Below are positions 19,128 through 28,258 of a DNA stretch of 64,000 bases, piece by piece. The translations under genes and the position numbers were made by a program. The notes under the pieces are model-generated. The model did no database searches. It was given only the letters and a program-made list of their open reading frames with translations, and was not told the DNA's origin. Within the stretch, counting starts at the first letter, position 1, and every line of letters starts with the position of its first letter. Where the stretch lies: positions 943,501-1,007,500 of the forward strand of contig NZ_CP090066.1 in assembly GCF_021391535.1 (NCBI RefSeq), in the 5' to 3' direction. The stretch comes from Aurantimonas sp. HBX-1 (GTDB lineage Bacteria; Pseudomonadota; Alphaproteobacteria; Rhizobiales; Rhizobiaceae).

Positions 19128-20111
19128 ATGTTGGCAGACAAGGTCATGCGAGCGATAGGCAACACGGAGATGTCCGTGTTCGCCCAGGATCGCGATCTGC
19201 GCTACTGCTGGGTGTCCAACGCTGGCGATTCCTGGCTGGCCGGCGCCGACGAGGGCATGACCGACGGGGACATTCTGTCCGGCCAGGCCGCGGAGCGGTC
19301 CACCGCCATGAAGCGGGAAGTGCTGCGCAGCATCCGTCCGGCACGATTCGAACTCTCCATCGCGACGGGGCCCTCGGTCCGCTGGTACGACGTTCGGGTC
19401 GACGTCGACCGCGACGCAGAGGGTGAGGTCTGCGGCCTGATCGGGACCTCGTTCGAAATCACCGAGCAGAAGCGCCGCGAGGAGACCCTCAAGACGTTGC
19501 TGCGCGAGCTTTCGCATCGCTCGAAGAACCTTCTGGCGATCATCCAGAGCCTTGCCAGCCAGACGGCTCGCCATTCCGTGACGGTGCCGGAATTTCTCGT
19601 CCGCTTCCGCGGCCGCATCCAGTCGCTCTCCTATTCGCAGGACATCGTCACCGACGCCGACTGGCGCGGCGCCGACCTGATGAGCCTCGTCACCATGCAG
19701 GTCGAGCGCTATGCGCCGGACGGCATGGACCAGATCGAGGTGGAGGCGCCGGACGTCTATCTGTCTCCGACGGCCTCGCTGCATGTCGGCCTTGCCCTGC
19801 ACGAACTGGCGGTCAACGCCGCCTCGTACGGCGCGCTGTCCGTCCCCGGGGGCGGCGTGTCGATCACCGCGCGCTTCGACCGGAACGCCGATGGCGAACG
19901 GCTGGTCCTGGTCTGGCAGGAGCGCAACGGCCCGCGCGTGCGGGCCGAGCGCGACGCCCGGTTCGGCACCTCGACGCTTGAGCGGATCGTCCCCAATGCG
20001 GTGGGCGGCGATGCGGAACTGGACTATCTGCCCGGCGGTATCCGCTACACCCTGACCATTCCCGAGGCGCAGTACGAGATCATATCGCGCGCCTCCGTCG
20101 AGTCCGCCTGA
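19128..20111 (+). CDS. PAS-HWE sensor histidine kinase, candidate PhyR kinase
   Basis: 327 residues without membrane segments. Residues ~8-120 form a PAS domain ending in a typical PAC strand (CGLIGTSFEITEQKRR). The H box is ELSHRSKNLLAIIQSLA (His ~130), the N box is LHELAVNAASYGAL, and a WxE triad is present (LVWQERNGP), the HWE-family hallmark. HWE/HisKA_2 kinases control PhyR in several Alphaproteobacteria. The location, 256 bases after phyR on the same strand, makes it a candidate cytoplasmic PhyR kinase or phosphatase, but this is inference. No EcfG motif was found before it. Confidence 0.85.
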   Translation: MLADKVMRAIGNTEMSVFAQDRDLRYCWVSNAGDSWLAGADEGMTDGDILSGQAAERSTAMKREVLRSIRPARFELSIATGPSVRWYDVRVDVDRDAEGEVCGLIGTSFEITEQKRREETLKTLLRELSHRSKNLLAIIQSLASQTARHSVTVPEFLVRFRGRIQSLSYSQDIVTDADWRGADLMSLVTMQVERYAPDGMDQIEVEAPDVYLSPTASLHVGLALHELAVNAASYGALSVPGGGVSITARFDRNADGERLVLVWQERNGPRVRAERDARFGTSTLERIVPNAVGGDAELDYLPGGIRYTLTIPEAQYEIISRASVESA

Positions 20112-20193
20112 CCCTTGCGACGCCGCCTTTTCGGCGACGGGATGACGCTAACGAATTTTTCACGCCTTCGTGACGCAGCGGCGAATTTCGCCG

Positions 20194-20218
20194 GGAACGA
20201 ATCTCCCCACGGCTCATT
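20194..20218 (+). promoter_or_regulatory. EcfG-like promoter, degenerate -10
   Basis: GGAAC (20194-20198), 16 bases, CATT (20215-20218), the same variant as at phyR. It lies 24 bases before the next ATG. Confidence 0.45.
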
Positions 20219-20242
20219 TAATTGACCAAAGGAGAGGTTTTC

Positions 20243-20533
20243 ATGGAACACGTTGCTGCTTTCATGTTGCTTGTTGGCTGTTCGAGCGACGCCACGCTTT
20301 GCAAGGAAATCCCGGTCCCGGTGCCGGCTTACGAGACCCTGGCGGAATGCCAGTCCGATCTCCCCCTGCAGATTCGTCTGAGTGGCTCGACCGACCGTCG
20401 CGTCCTCGGCGCCTGCAAGGCGGTGGACGAGGAGGTCTTCGAACAGTCGGCGTCGATCGACTGGGCTGTCAGCCGCGCCGGCCAGCTTCTCATCACGTTC
20501 GACGCGGAGCCGCAGGTCGTCGCGGCTCGCTGA
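20243..20533 (+). CDS. Small cysteine-containing hypothetical protein
   Basis: 96 residues with a good ribosome-binding site (GGAGAGG). A short hydrophobic N-terminus (HVAAFMLLVGCSS) might be a signal or lipobox-like segment, though it lacks the basic n-region. Four cysteines are spaced as two possible disulphides. I do not recognise the family. The upstream EcfG-like motif and the neighbouring stress genes suggest a stress-induced envelope protein. Confidence 0.6.
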   Translation: MEHVAAFMLLVGCSSDATLCKEIPVPVPAYETLAECQSDLPLQIRLSGSTDRRVLGACKAVDEEVFEQSASIDWAVSRAGQLLITFDAEPQVVAAR

Positions 20534-20552
20534 ATGCTGCTGACGGCATGAT

Positions 20553-20577
20553 GGAACGAAACCGTTCTTCTGTCGTT
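20553..20577 (+). promoter_or_regulatory. EcfG-type promoter of the glycine-zipper lipoprotein
   Basis: GGAAC (20553-20557), 16 bases, CGTT (20574-20577): exact consensus, 39 bases before the ATG. Confidence 0.75.
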
Positions 20578-20615
20578 ACGACCGGGGACGACGAGTTTTT
20601 AGTGAGAGGTTGGGA

Positions 20616-20900
20616 ATGATCAGGAAGATTTCATTGGCGGCAGTTGCGGCGTTGACGCTCGCCGCATCGGGCTGCACGACCGAAGACCGCTACACCGCGG
20701 GCGGTGCCGGTATCGGCGGCCTCGGCGGCGCGGCGATTGGCGCGGGCATCACAGGTGACGCACGGGGCGCGCTCATCGGCGGCGCCATCGGCGCTGGTAC
20801 GGGCGCGGTGGTCGGCAACGTCATCGGTCGTTCGCAGGAACGTCCGGGCTACTGCCGCTACTCGGATGGCAACATCTATCGCTGCCCGGCGGGCTATTGA
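20616..20900 (+). CDS. Glycine-zipper lipoprotein
   Basis: 94 residues. The signal peptide ends in a lipobox (LAASGC, Cys ~20), followed by a glycine-zipper 2TM region (AGIGGLGGAAIGAGI, ALIGGAIGAGTGAVVG) and a short Cys-containing tail (YCRYSDGNIYRCPAGY). It belongs to the SlyB/Rick_17kDa-like outer-membrane lipoprotein group. The ATG at 20616 follows AGAGG; a TTG two codons earlier is possible. It is preceded by a perfect EcfG promoter and followed by a strong terminator, so it is a stand-alone stress gene. Confidence 0.85.
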   Translation: MIRKISLAAVAALTLAASGCTTEDRYTAGGAGIGGLGGAAIGAGITGDARGALIGGAIGAGTGAVVGNVIGRSQERPGYCRYSDGNIYRCPAGY

Positions 20901-20936
20901 TCGGCTCTAGCTGATCACGCCACCATCAGAATTCGG

Positions 20937-20971
20937 AAAGGCCGTCGGGAGTACATCCCGGCGGCCTTTTT
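20937..20971 (+). terminator. Rho-independent terminator
   Basis: A 14-pair stem (one G-U) AAAGGCCGTCGGGA / TCCCGGCGGCCTTT with a five-base loop and a T run, 36 bases past the lipoprotein stop. Confidence 0.9.
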
Positions 20972-21038
20972 CGTTGAGGCGCTTTGCGGCTCGGGCCGGT
21001 CCGGCTACAACTGCCGAAGCATCGCAAGCGGGGACGCC

Positions 21039-21353
21039 ATGACATCGCCAAGCCATCGCCCGTGCGGCCGAGCGTCCGGACCCGGCCGTCACAAGGCGCT
21101 GGGCCTGGCACTGGTCCTGTGCGGGCTGGCGCTCTCCGGCTGCTCGGGAAGCGCGCCGCCGGTCTTCGGGGCCGTCTTCGGACTGGAGGGGGCGGACGTC
21201 GCGCCGTTCACGGTCGGCAAGGTGCCGGAGCCGTCACCCTCCGCCGACGACCGCATCCTCGGCCTCGCGGCCAGCAATCCCGGGCAGTGCATCTATCTGC
21301 GGCCCGACAACCGGCGTTTCCGCGCCACCTGTCCGGACGGCTATCAGCTGTGA
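21039..21353 (+). CDS. Small predicted lipoprotein, hypothetical
   Basis: 104 residues: a basic N-terminus, a hydrophobic core (LGLALVLCGLALSGC) with a lipobox cysteine at ~35, and a short domain ending CIYLRPDNRRFRATCPDGYQ. The C-terminal Cys-aromatic pattern resembles the tail of the glycine-zipper lipoprotein next door (CRYSDGNIYRCPAGY), suggesting a shared small domain. Its last ten bases overlap the 3' end of the convergent gene. Confidence 0.65.
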   Translation: MTSPSHRPCGRASGPGRHKALGLALVLCGLALSGCSGSAPPVFGAVFGLEGADVAPFTVGKVPEPSPSADDRILGLAASNPGQCIYLRPDNRRFRATCPDGYQL

Positions 21354-22147
21354 CGCGCGGGCCCGTCGCCGGACGCTGACGGCGTTTCGCCGAGCAGCGC
21401 GACGAAGGCCTCACGGAAGCCACCCGGGCCTGCCGGATCGCGCGCGAACGCCACGTGGCGCAGCCGGTCGCCGCGGGCGATCTCGAAGCCGGACCTGTCG
21501 ACCGTCGCGATCCGCCATCCATCCTCCCGCTCGCCCTGCCGGCGCGCGATCCTGTCGATGGCATCGGCGTGGTCGTCATTCATGTGGTCCCGGGCGCGCA
21601 GGCCCGCGGCGTCGAGCCCGGCGACCGGCGCATCGAGGAAATCCTCCGGCTGCAGGCGGAAGGCCCGTCCGAAGCCGCCATTCAGCGCGGCACCGGACGG
21701 CAGCAGGCGAACGAAGCGGAAATCGGCGAAGTCGGCATAGAGGGCCGCCTTCGGATGGCGCGACAGGAAGCGCTCGCGCAGGGCAGGGCGCTCGGGCGCG
21801 TCCGCTGCAATGATCGCCGCTGTCGCTGCGAGCGACAGGCGCGGATGCGCCAGCGGGTCGCCCTTGCCGGGCTCGCCGACGAGCAGCGAGCAGCGCGGAT
21901 CGCCGGCAAGCGACGTGGCGTGGGCCGACAGGTCCGAGATCAGCATGACCGGGCAGCCGCAGCCGTCGGTCGCCACCAGCACCCGGCTGGCCGCCGGATG
22001 TCCGGACGGGTCGATGATGGCGAGGGCGCCGTGGCGCGCCTCGCGCAGCAGGCGCCGCGACAGGGCCCGGACCTCGTCGTCCACCGGCTGGAACGGCGAG
22101 GTCGGCGATTCGGCATTAGTGGGCGCGTCTTCGGATCGGTCGTCCAT
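21344..22147 (-). CDS. HugZ-like pyridoxamine 5'-phosphate oxidase-fold protein
   Basis: 267 residues. The N-terminal PNPOx-like split barrel (about 25-165, HGALAIIDPSGHPAASRVLV) is followed by a DUF2470 domain (about 185-260, with DHMNDDHADAID). This two-domain plan is the HugZ/heme-utilisation family, some of which bind or degrade heme; many relatives are uncharacterised. The His-Met-Asn-Asp-Asp-His stretch is the conserved C-terminal motif. No iron-uptake genes are adjacent, so the heme role is inferred from family only. Confidence 0.75.
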   Translation of the reverse strand: MDDRSEDAPTNAESPTSPFQPVDDEVRALSRRLLREARHGALAIIDPSGHPAASRVLVATDGCGCPVMLISDLSAHATSLAGDPRCSLLVGEPGKGDPLAHPRLSLAATAAIIAADAPERPALRERFLSRHPKAALYADFADFRFVRLLPSGAALNGGFGRAFRLQPEDFLDAPVAGLDAAGLRARDHMNDDHADAIDRIARRQGEREDGWRIATVDRSGFEIARGDRLRHVAFARDPAGPGGFREAFVALLGETPSASGDGPARHS

Positions 22148-22291
22148 GCCGGGATCATACGCCGGATGCCGACCGGGCGGCACCCGGTGCCGGGTCCGTC
22201 GCGCGACAATCGCGGCGACAGCCGTTGGAACTGCCCCGCCGGCGGGTTATCTGCGGCAGGAATGGCGAAAGCCACAGCACGGAGACAGGCA

Positions 22292-23476
<1,185 letters not shown>

Positions 23477-23574
23477 GTGGTCAAAAATTAAGCTTGCATG
23501 GAAAACGCAAAACTTGTCGGATGCCCCCTTCCGGTGGGCGCTGTTGCCCGCCTTGCCATTTCGGGAGTTCATCC

Positions 23575-25170
23575 ATGAAATTGTTGACCCGGCTCCTCGC
23601 CGCCACCGCGCTGACGCTGGCGCTCGGATCCGCTGCTTCGGCCAAGACGCTGGTCTATTGCTCGGAAGGCTCGCCCGAGGGCTTCGACCCTGGCCTGTAC
23701 ACCGCCGGCACCACCTTCGATGCTTCCGCGCACCCGATCTACAACCGCCTGACCGAGTTCAAGAAGGGCACGACCGAGGTCGAGCCGGGCCTGGCGGAAA
23801 GCTGGGAAGTCTCGGACGACGGGCTGCAGTACACGTTCAAGCTGCGTCCGGGTGTCAAGTTTCATTCCAACGACAACTTCACGCCAACGCGCGATATGAA
23901 CGCCGACGACGTGATCTTTTCCTTCGAGCGTCAGGGCGACCCGGAAAACCCCTACAACCAGTACGTCGCCGGCGCGTCGTGGGAGTATTACAACTCCATG
24001 TCGATGCCCGATCTCGTCAAGTCGGTCGAAAAGGTCGACGACATGACGGTCCGCTTCACGCTGAACCGTCCGGAAGCGCCGTTCATCGCCAATCTCGCGA
24101 TGCCGTTCGCCTCGATCATGTCCAAGGAATACGCCGACCAGCTCGCCGAGAACGACCAGCAGGCGCAGCTGAACCAGGCACCGATCGGCACCGGGCCCTT
24201 CGAGTTCGTCGATTATCAGAGCGACGCGGTGATCCGGTATGAATCGTTCGACGACTACTGGGGCGGCGTGCAGCCGATCGACGACCTGGTCTTCGCGATC
24301 ACCACCGACGCCTCGGTGCGCCAGCAGCGCCTGCTCGCCGGCGAGTGCCACATCATGTCCTACCCGAATCCGGCGGACCTCGAGAGCCTGCAGAAGAACG
24401 CCGACCTCACCGTGATGGAGCAGGAAGGCCTCAACATCGGCTTCCTTGCCTACAACACGCAGCAGGCGCCGTTCGACAAGCCGGAAGTGCGCCGCGCCCT
24501 CAACATGGCGATCAACAAGCAGGCGATCATCGACGCCGTCTACCAGGGCGCCGGCCAGGTCGCCAAGGCGCCGATCCCGCCGACGATGTGGTCCTATAAC
24601 GACGCGCTGGAAGACGACAAGTACGACCCCGAGGCGGCCAAGGCGGCGCTCGATGCGGCCGGCGTCGAGAACCTGTCGATGAAGATCTGGGCGATGCCGG
24701 TCTCGCGGCCTTACAACCCGAACGCCCGGCGCATGGCCGAACTGATCCAGGCGGATTTCAAGAAGGTCGGCGTCAACGCCGAGATCGTCACCTATGAATG
24801 GGGCGAGTATCTCGAGCGCTCGTCGCAGGTCGATCGCGATGGTGCGGTGCTGCTCGGCTGGACCGGCGACAATGGCGATCCGGACAACTTCCTGGCCGTG
24901 CTGCTCGGCTGCGACGCCGTCGGCGGTGCGAACCGTGCGCAGTGGTGCAACGAGGAATTCAACAAGCTCGTCCAGGAAGCCAAGACCAAGCCGACGCAGG
25001 AAGAGCGCGCCGAGCTCTACGAGCAGGCGCAGGTCGTCTTCAAGCGCGAGGCGCCGTGGGCGACGATCGCCAACTCCGTGGTCTACGTGCCGATGCGCTC
25101 CAACGTCACCGGTTTCGTCCAGAGCCCGCTCGGCGACATGACCTTCGACGGTGTCGACATCACCGAGTAG
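23575..25170 (+). CDS. dppA: Dipeptide ABC transporter substrate-binding protein
   Basis: 531 residues with a signal peptide (LLAATALTLALGSAASA). The mature start KTLVYCSEGSPEGFDP is nearly identical in pattern to enterobacterial DppA, and the family core PTRDMNADDVIFSFERQ follows. It binds peptides in the periplasm for the permease encoded downstream. GGGAG precedes the ATG. A perfect hairpin separates it from dppB, probably to keep the binding protein in excess. Confidence 0.92.
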   Translation: MKLLTRLLAATALTLALGSAASAKTLVYCSEGSPEGFDPGLYTAGTTFDASAHPIYNRLTEFKKGTTEVEPGLAESWEVSDDGLQYTFKLRPGVKFHSNDNFTPTRDMNADDVIFSFERQGDPENPYNQYVAGASWEYYNSMSMPDLVKSVEKVDDMTVRFTLNRPEAPFIANLAMPFASIMSKEYADQLAENDQQAQLNQAPIGTGPFEFVDYQSDAVIRYESFDDYWGGVQPIDDLVFAITTDASVRQQRLLAGECHIMSYPNPADLESLQKNADLTVMEQEGLNIGFLAYNTQQAPFDKPEVRRALNMAINKQAIIDAVYQGAGQVAKAPIPPTMWSYNDALEDDKYDPEAAKAALDAAGVENLSMKIWAMPVSRPYNPNARRMAELIQADFKKVGVNAEIVTYEWGEYLERSSQVDRDGAVLLGWTGDNGDPDNFLAVLLGCDAVGGANRAQWCNEEFNKLVQEAKTKPTQEERAELYEQAQVVFKREAPWATIANSVVYVPMRSNVTGFVQSPLGDMTFDGVDITE

Positions 25171-25194
25171 GTCCAGCTATCTGTGGACAGACGG

Positions 25195-25227
25195 GCAGGG
25201 GCGGCGACAGCCGCCCCTGCTTCGTTT
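25195..25227 (+). terminator. Hairpin between dppA and dppB (partial terminator)
   Basis: A perfect 11-pair stem GCAGGGGCGGC / GCCGCCCCTGC with a GACA loop, followed by TTCGTTT. It probably attenuates read-through into the permease genes or stabilises dppA mRNA. Confidence 0.7.
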
Positions 25228-25299
25228 AGGCCCCCTGCTTCCCACGCCAACGGCGCCCGGCAGCATGTCGCCGCCCGCAAAAACGTGTAGAACGGTTCC

Positions 25300-26307
25300 A
25301 TGTTACGTTTTCTTGTCGGTCGTCTCGCCGTTCTGGTGCCCACCTTCATTGGCGTCGCGCTGGTCGCCTTCTTCTTCATCCGCCTGCTGCCCGGCGACCC
25401 GGTGCTGATCATGGCGGGCGAACGGGGCCTGTCGCCGGAACGCCACGCCGAACTGTCGGCGCTCTTGGGCTACGACCAGCCGATCTTCGTCCAGTTCTGG
25501 AACTTCCTCACCGGCCTGTTCCAGGGTGACTTCGGCCGGTCGATCACGACGCGGCGGCCGGTGCTCGAGGAATTCCTGACGCTGTTCCCCGCGACGCTCG
25601 AACTCGCCTTCTGCGCCATCGTGTTGGCCATCGTGCTCGGCATCCCGGCCGGCGTCTTCGCGGCGGTCAAGCGCGGCTCGTGGTTCGACCAGTCGATCAT
25701 GGGCGCCGCCCTCGTCGGCTACTCGATGCCGATCTTCTGGTGGGGCCTCTTGCTGATCATCTTCTTCTCGGGCGTCCTGCAGTGGACGCCGGTCTCCGGC
25801 CGCATCTCGCTGCTGTATTATTTCCCGACGACCACCGGCTTCATGCTGATCGACTCGCTGCGGTCCGGCCAGGCCGGCGCCTTCACCTCGGCCCTGTCGC
25901 ATCTGATCCTGCCCTCGGTGGTGCTGGCGACCATTCCGCTGGCGGTGATCGCCCGGCAGACCCGGTCCGCGATGCTCGAGGTGCTGGGCGAGGACTACGT
26001 GCGGACGGCGCGCGCCAAGGGACTGTCGCACCGCCGCGTCGTCGGGGTCCACGCGCTGCGCAACGCGCTGATCCCGGTGGTCACCACGATCGGCCTGCAG
26101 GTCGGCGTGCTGCTCGCGGGCGCCATCCTGACCGAAACGATCTTTTCCTGGCCGGGGATCGGCAAGTGGATGGTCGACAGCGTCTTCCGCCGCGACTACC
26201 CGGTGGTGCAGGGCGGTCTGCTGCTGATCGCCATGATCATCATGTTCGTGAACCTCGTGGTGGATCTCCTCTACGGCGTGATCAATCCCCGCGTCAGGGC
26301 GCAATAG
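25300..26307 (+). CDS. dppB: Dipeptide ABC transporter permease DppB
   Basis: 335 residues with six predicted membrane helices, the first at LAVLVPTFIGVALVAFFFIR. It carries the permease EAA-type loop DYVRTARAKGLSHRRVVGVH that docks with the ATPases, and the C-terminal SWPGIGKWMVDSVFRRDYP of the DppB/OppB family. It forms a heterodimer with DppC in the inner membrane. Confidence 0.93.
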   Translation: MLRFLVGRLAVLVPTFIGVALVAFFFIRLLPGDPVLIMAGERGLSPERHAELSALLGYDQPIFVQFWNFLTGLFQGDFGRSITTRRPVLEEFLTLFPATLELAFCAIVLAIVLGIPAGVFAAVKRGSWFDQSIMGAALVGYSMPIFWWGLLLIIFFSGVLQWTPVSGRISLLYYFPTTTGFMLIDSLRSGQAGAFTSALSHLILPSVVLATIPLAVIARQTRSAMLEVLGEDYVRTARAKGLSHRRVVGVHALRNALIPVVTTIGLQVGVLLAGAILTETIFSWPGIGKWMVDSVFRRDYPVVQGGLLLIAMIIMFVNLVVDLLYGVINPRVRAQ

Positions 26308-26316
26308 GAGGCCTTG

Positions 26317-27258
26317 ATGAGCCATATCGAAGCCCAGGAAGCCGCCGAAGGGATCGGCGCCGAGGTCCCGGATCGCGAGCCGACGAAAAGCGCCCGCCGC
26401 GTCATGCTGGCGGAGTTCTGGTTCTACTTCTCGGAGAACAAGGGCGCCGTCGGCGGCCTCGTGGTGTTCACGCTGGTCGTGCTTGCGGCCCTGTTCGCGC
26501 CGCTGATCGCCCCGCACTCGCCGATCCTGACCAACACCAACGCCCTCCTGGTGCCGCCGGCCTTCCAGGACGGCGGGCAGATGACCTACCTGCTCGGCAC
26601 CGACCCGGTCGGCCGCGACATCCTCTCGCGGCTGATCTACGGCGCGCGCTACTCGCTGTTCATCGGCGTCGTGGTCGTGGTCATCGCCGTGTCGACCGGC
26701 ATCTCGCTCGGCCTGATCGCCGGCTATGTCGGGGGCTGGGTCGACACGGTGATCATGCGGGTGATGGACATCATCCTCGCCTTTCCCTCGCTGCTGCTGG
26801 CGCTGGTGCTGGTGGCGGTGCTCGGACCCGGGCTGTTCAACGCGATGATCGCCATCGCGCTGGTGCTGCAGCCGCATTTCGTCCGGCTGACCCGGGCCTC
26901 GGTGATGGCCGAGAAGCAGCGCGAATATGTCACCGCCGCCCGCGTCGTCGGTGCCGGCCCGCTGCGGCTGATGCTGGTGACGATCCTGCCCAACTGCCTC
27001 GGACCGCTGATCGTCCAGGCGACGCTGTCCTTCTCCAACGCCATCCTCGACGCCGCGGCACTCGGCTTCCTCGGCATGGGCGCCCAGCCGCCGACGCCGG
27101 AATGGGGCACGATGCTCGCCGAGGCGCGCGAGTTCATCCTGCGCGCCTGGTGGGTGGTGACGTTCCCGGGCCTGGCGATCCTGATCACGGTGCTCGCCAT
27201 CAATCTCGTCGGCGACGGCCTGCGCGACGCCCTCGACCCGAAGATGAAGCGAAGCTGA
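26317..27258 (+). CDS. dppC: Dipeptide ABC transporter permease DppC
   Basis: 313 residues from the ATG at 26317 (GGAG eight bases upstream; a TTG directly before it is in frame). It has the DppC N-terminal extension, six membrane helices, LLGTDPVGRDILSRLIYGAR, and the EAA loop REYVTAARVVGAGPLRLML. Nine bases separate it from dppB and four from dppD. Confidence 0.93.
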   Translation: MSHIEAQEAAEGIGAEVPDREPTKSARRVMLAEFWFYFSENKGAVGGLVVFTLVVLAALFAPLIAPHSPILTNTNALLVPPAFQDGGQMTYLLGTDPVGRDILSRLIYGARYSLFIGVVVVVIAVSTGISLGLIAGYVGGWVDTVIMRVMDIILAFPSLLLALVLVAVLGPGLFNAMIAIALVLQPHFVRLTRASVMAEKQREYVTAARVVGAGPLRLMLVTILPNCLGPLIVQATLSFSNAILDAAALGFLGMGAQPPTPEWGTMLAEAREFILRAWWVVTFPGLAILITVLAINLVGDGLRDALDPKMKRS

Positions 27259-27262
27259 TTCC

Positions 27263-28258
27263 ATGCCCCTTCTTTCGATCCGCAACCTCTCCGTGACCTT
27301 CGCCACGGCCTCCGGCCCGTTTAAGGCGGTGGACGGCGTCGACCTGACCATCGAGCCGGGCGAAGTGGTCGGCATCGTCGGCGAGTCCGGGTCCGGCAAA
27401 TCGGTGGCGATGCTCGGCCTGATGGGCCTGCTGCCGCCCAGCGCCACCGTCACGGCCGACGAGATGAGCTTCGAGGGCCGCGACATGCGGGTGATGTCCG
27501 ACGCTGATCGCCGCAAGATCATCGGCCGCGACGTGGCGATGATCTTCCAGGAGCCGATGGCGAGCCTCAATCCCTGCTTCAATGTCGGGTTCCAGATCAA
27601 GGAAGCCCTGAAGGCGCATACCGATCTCGACCGCAAGGCGCGGCAGAACCGGGCCATCGAGCTGCTGCAGCAGGTTGGCATGCCGGAGCCGGAGCGCCGG
27701 CTCTCCGCCTTTCCGCACCAGCTCTCCGGCGGCATGAGCCAGCGCGTGATGATCGCCATGGCGACCGCCTGCAATCCCAAGCTGCTGATCGCCGACGAGC
27801 CGACCACGGCGCTGGACGTGACCATCCAGGCGCAGATCCTCGATCTGCTGCTCGACCTGCAGAAGTCGCACGGCATGGCGATGATCCTGATCACCCACGA
27901 CATGGGCGTGATCGCCGAGACGGCCGAGCGCGTCGTCGTGCAGTATGCCGGCCAGCAGGTGGAGCGCCAGCCGGTCGGCACCCTGTTCGAGACGCCGCAC
28001 CACCCCTATACGGCGGCGCTGCTTGCGGCGATCCCGGAGCGCTCGACGGGCGACCGCCTGCCGACCATCCCGGGCGTCGTGCCGGGGCAGGGCGACCGGC
28101 CGGACGGCTGCCTGTTCAACCCGCGCTGCCCGAAGGCCGACGATCGCTGCCGCACCATCGTGCCGCCGCACCAGCCGCCGTCGCTCGGCGAGGCCTTGTG
28201 CCATTATCCGATGAATGCGCCGCTCGAAGCGGGCTATGCGCAGGGAGCCGCCCGATGA
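27263..28258 (+). CDS. dppD: Dipeptide ABC transporter ATPase DppD
   Basis: 331 residues: Walker A GESGSGKSVA, Q loop, signature LSGGMSQRVMI, Walker B LLIADEPTTALD, H-loop ITHDMG. The oligopeptide-type C-terminal extension with cysteines (GCLFNPRCPKADDRC) is present. It pairs with DppF, whose start overlaps its stop by four bases (ATGA). Confidence 0.93.
   Translation: MPLLSIRNLSVTFATASGPFKAVDGVDLTIEPGEVVGIVGESGSGKSVAMLGLMGLLPPSATVTADEMSFEGRDMRVMSDADRRKIIGRDVAMIFQEPMASLNPCFNVGFQIKEALKAHTDLDRKARQNRAIELLQQVGMPEPERRLSAFPHQLSGGMSQRVMIAMATACNPKLLIADEPTTALDVTIQAQILDLLLDLQKSHGMAMILITHDMGVIAETAERVVVQYAGQQVERQPVGTLFETPHHPYTAALLAAIPERSTGDRLPTIPGVVPGQGDRPDGCLFNPRCPKADDRCRTIVPPHQPPSLGEALCHYPMNAPLEAGYAQGAAR

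Noticed and set aside
20112..20160. CGCCG-CCTTTT-CGGCG as a terminator of the HWE kinase
   Set aside because: Only a five-pair stem with no T run after it; too weak to report as a feature.
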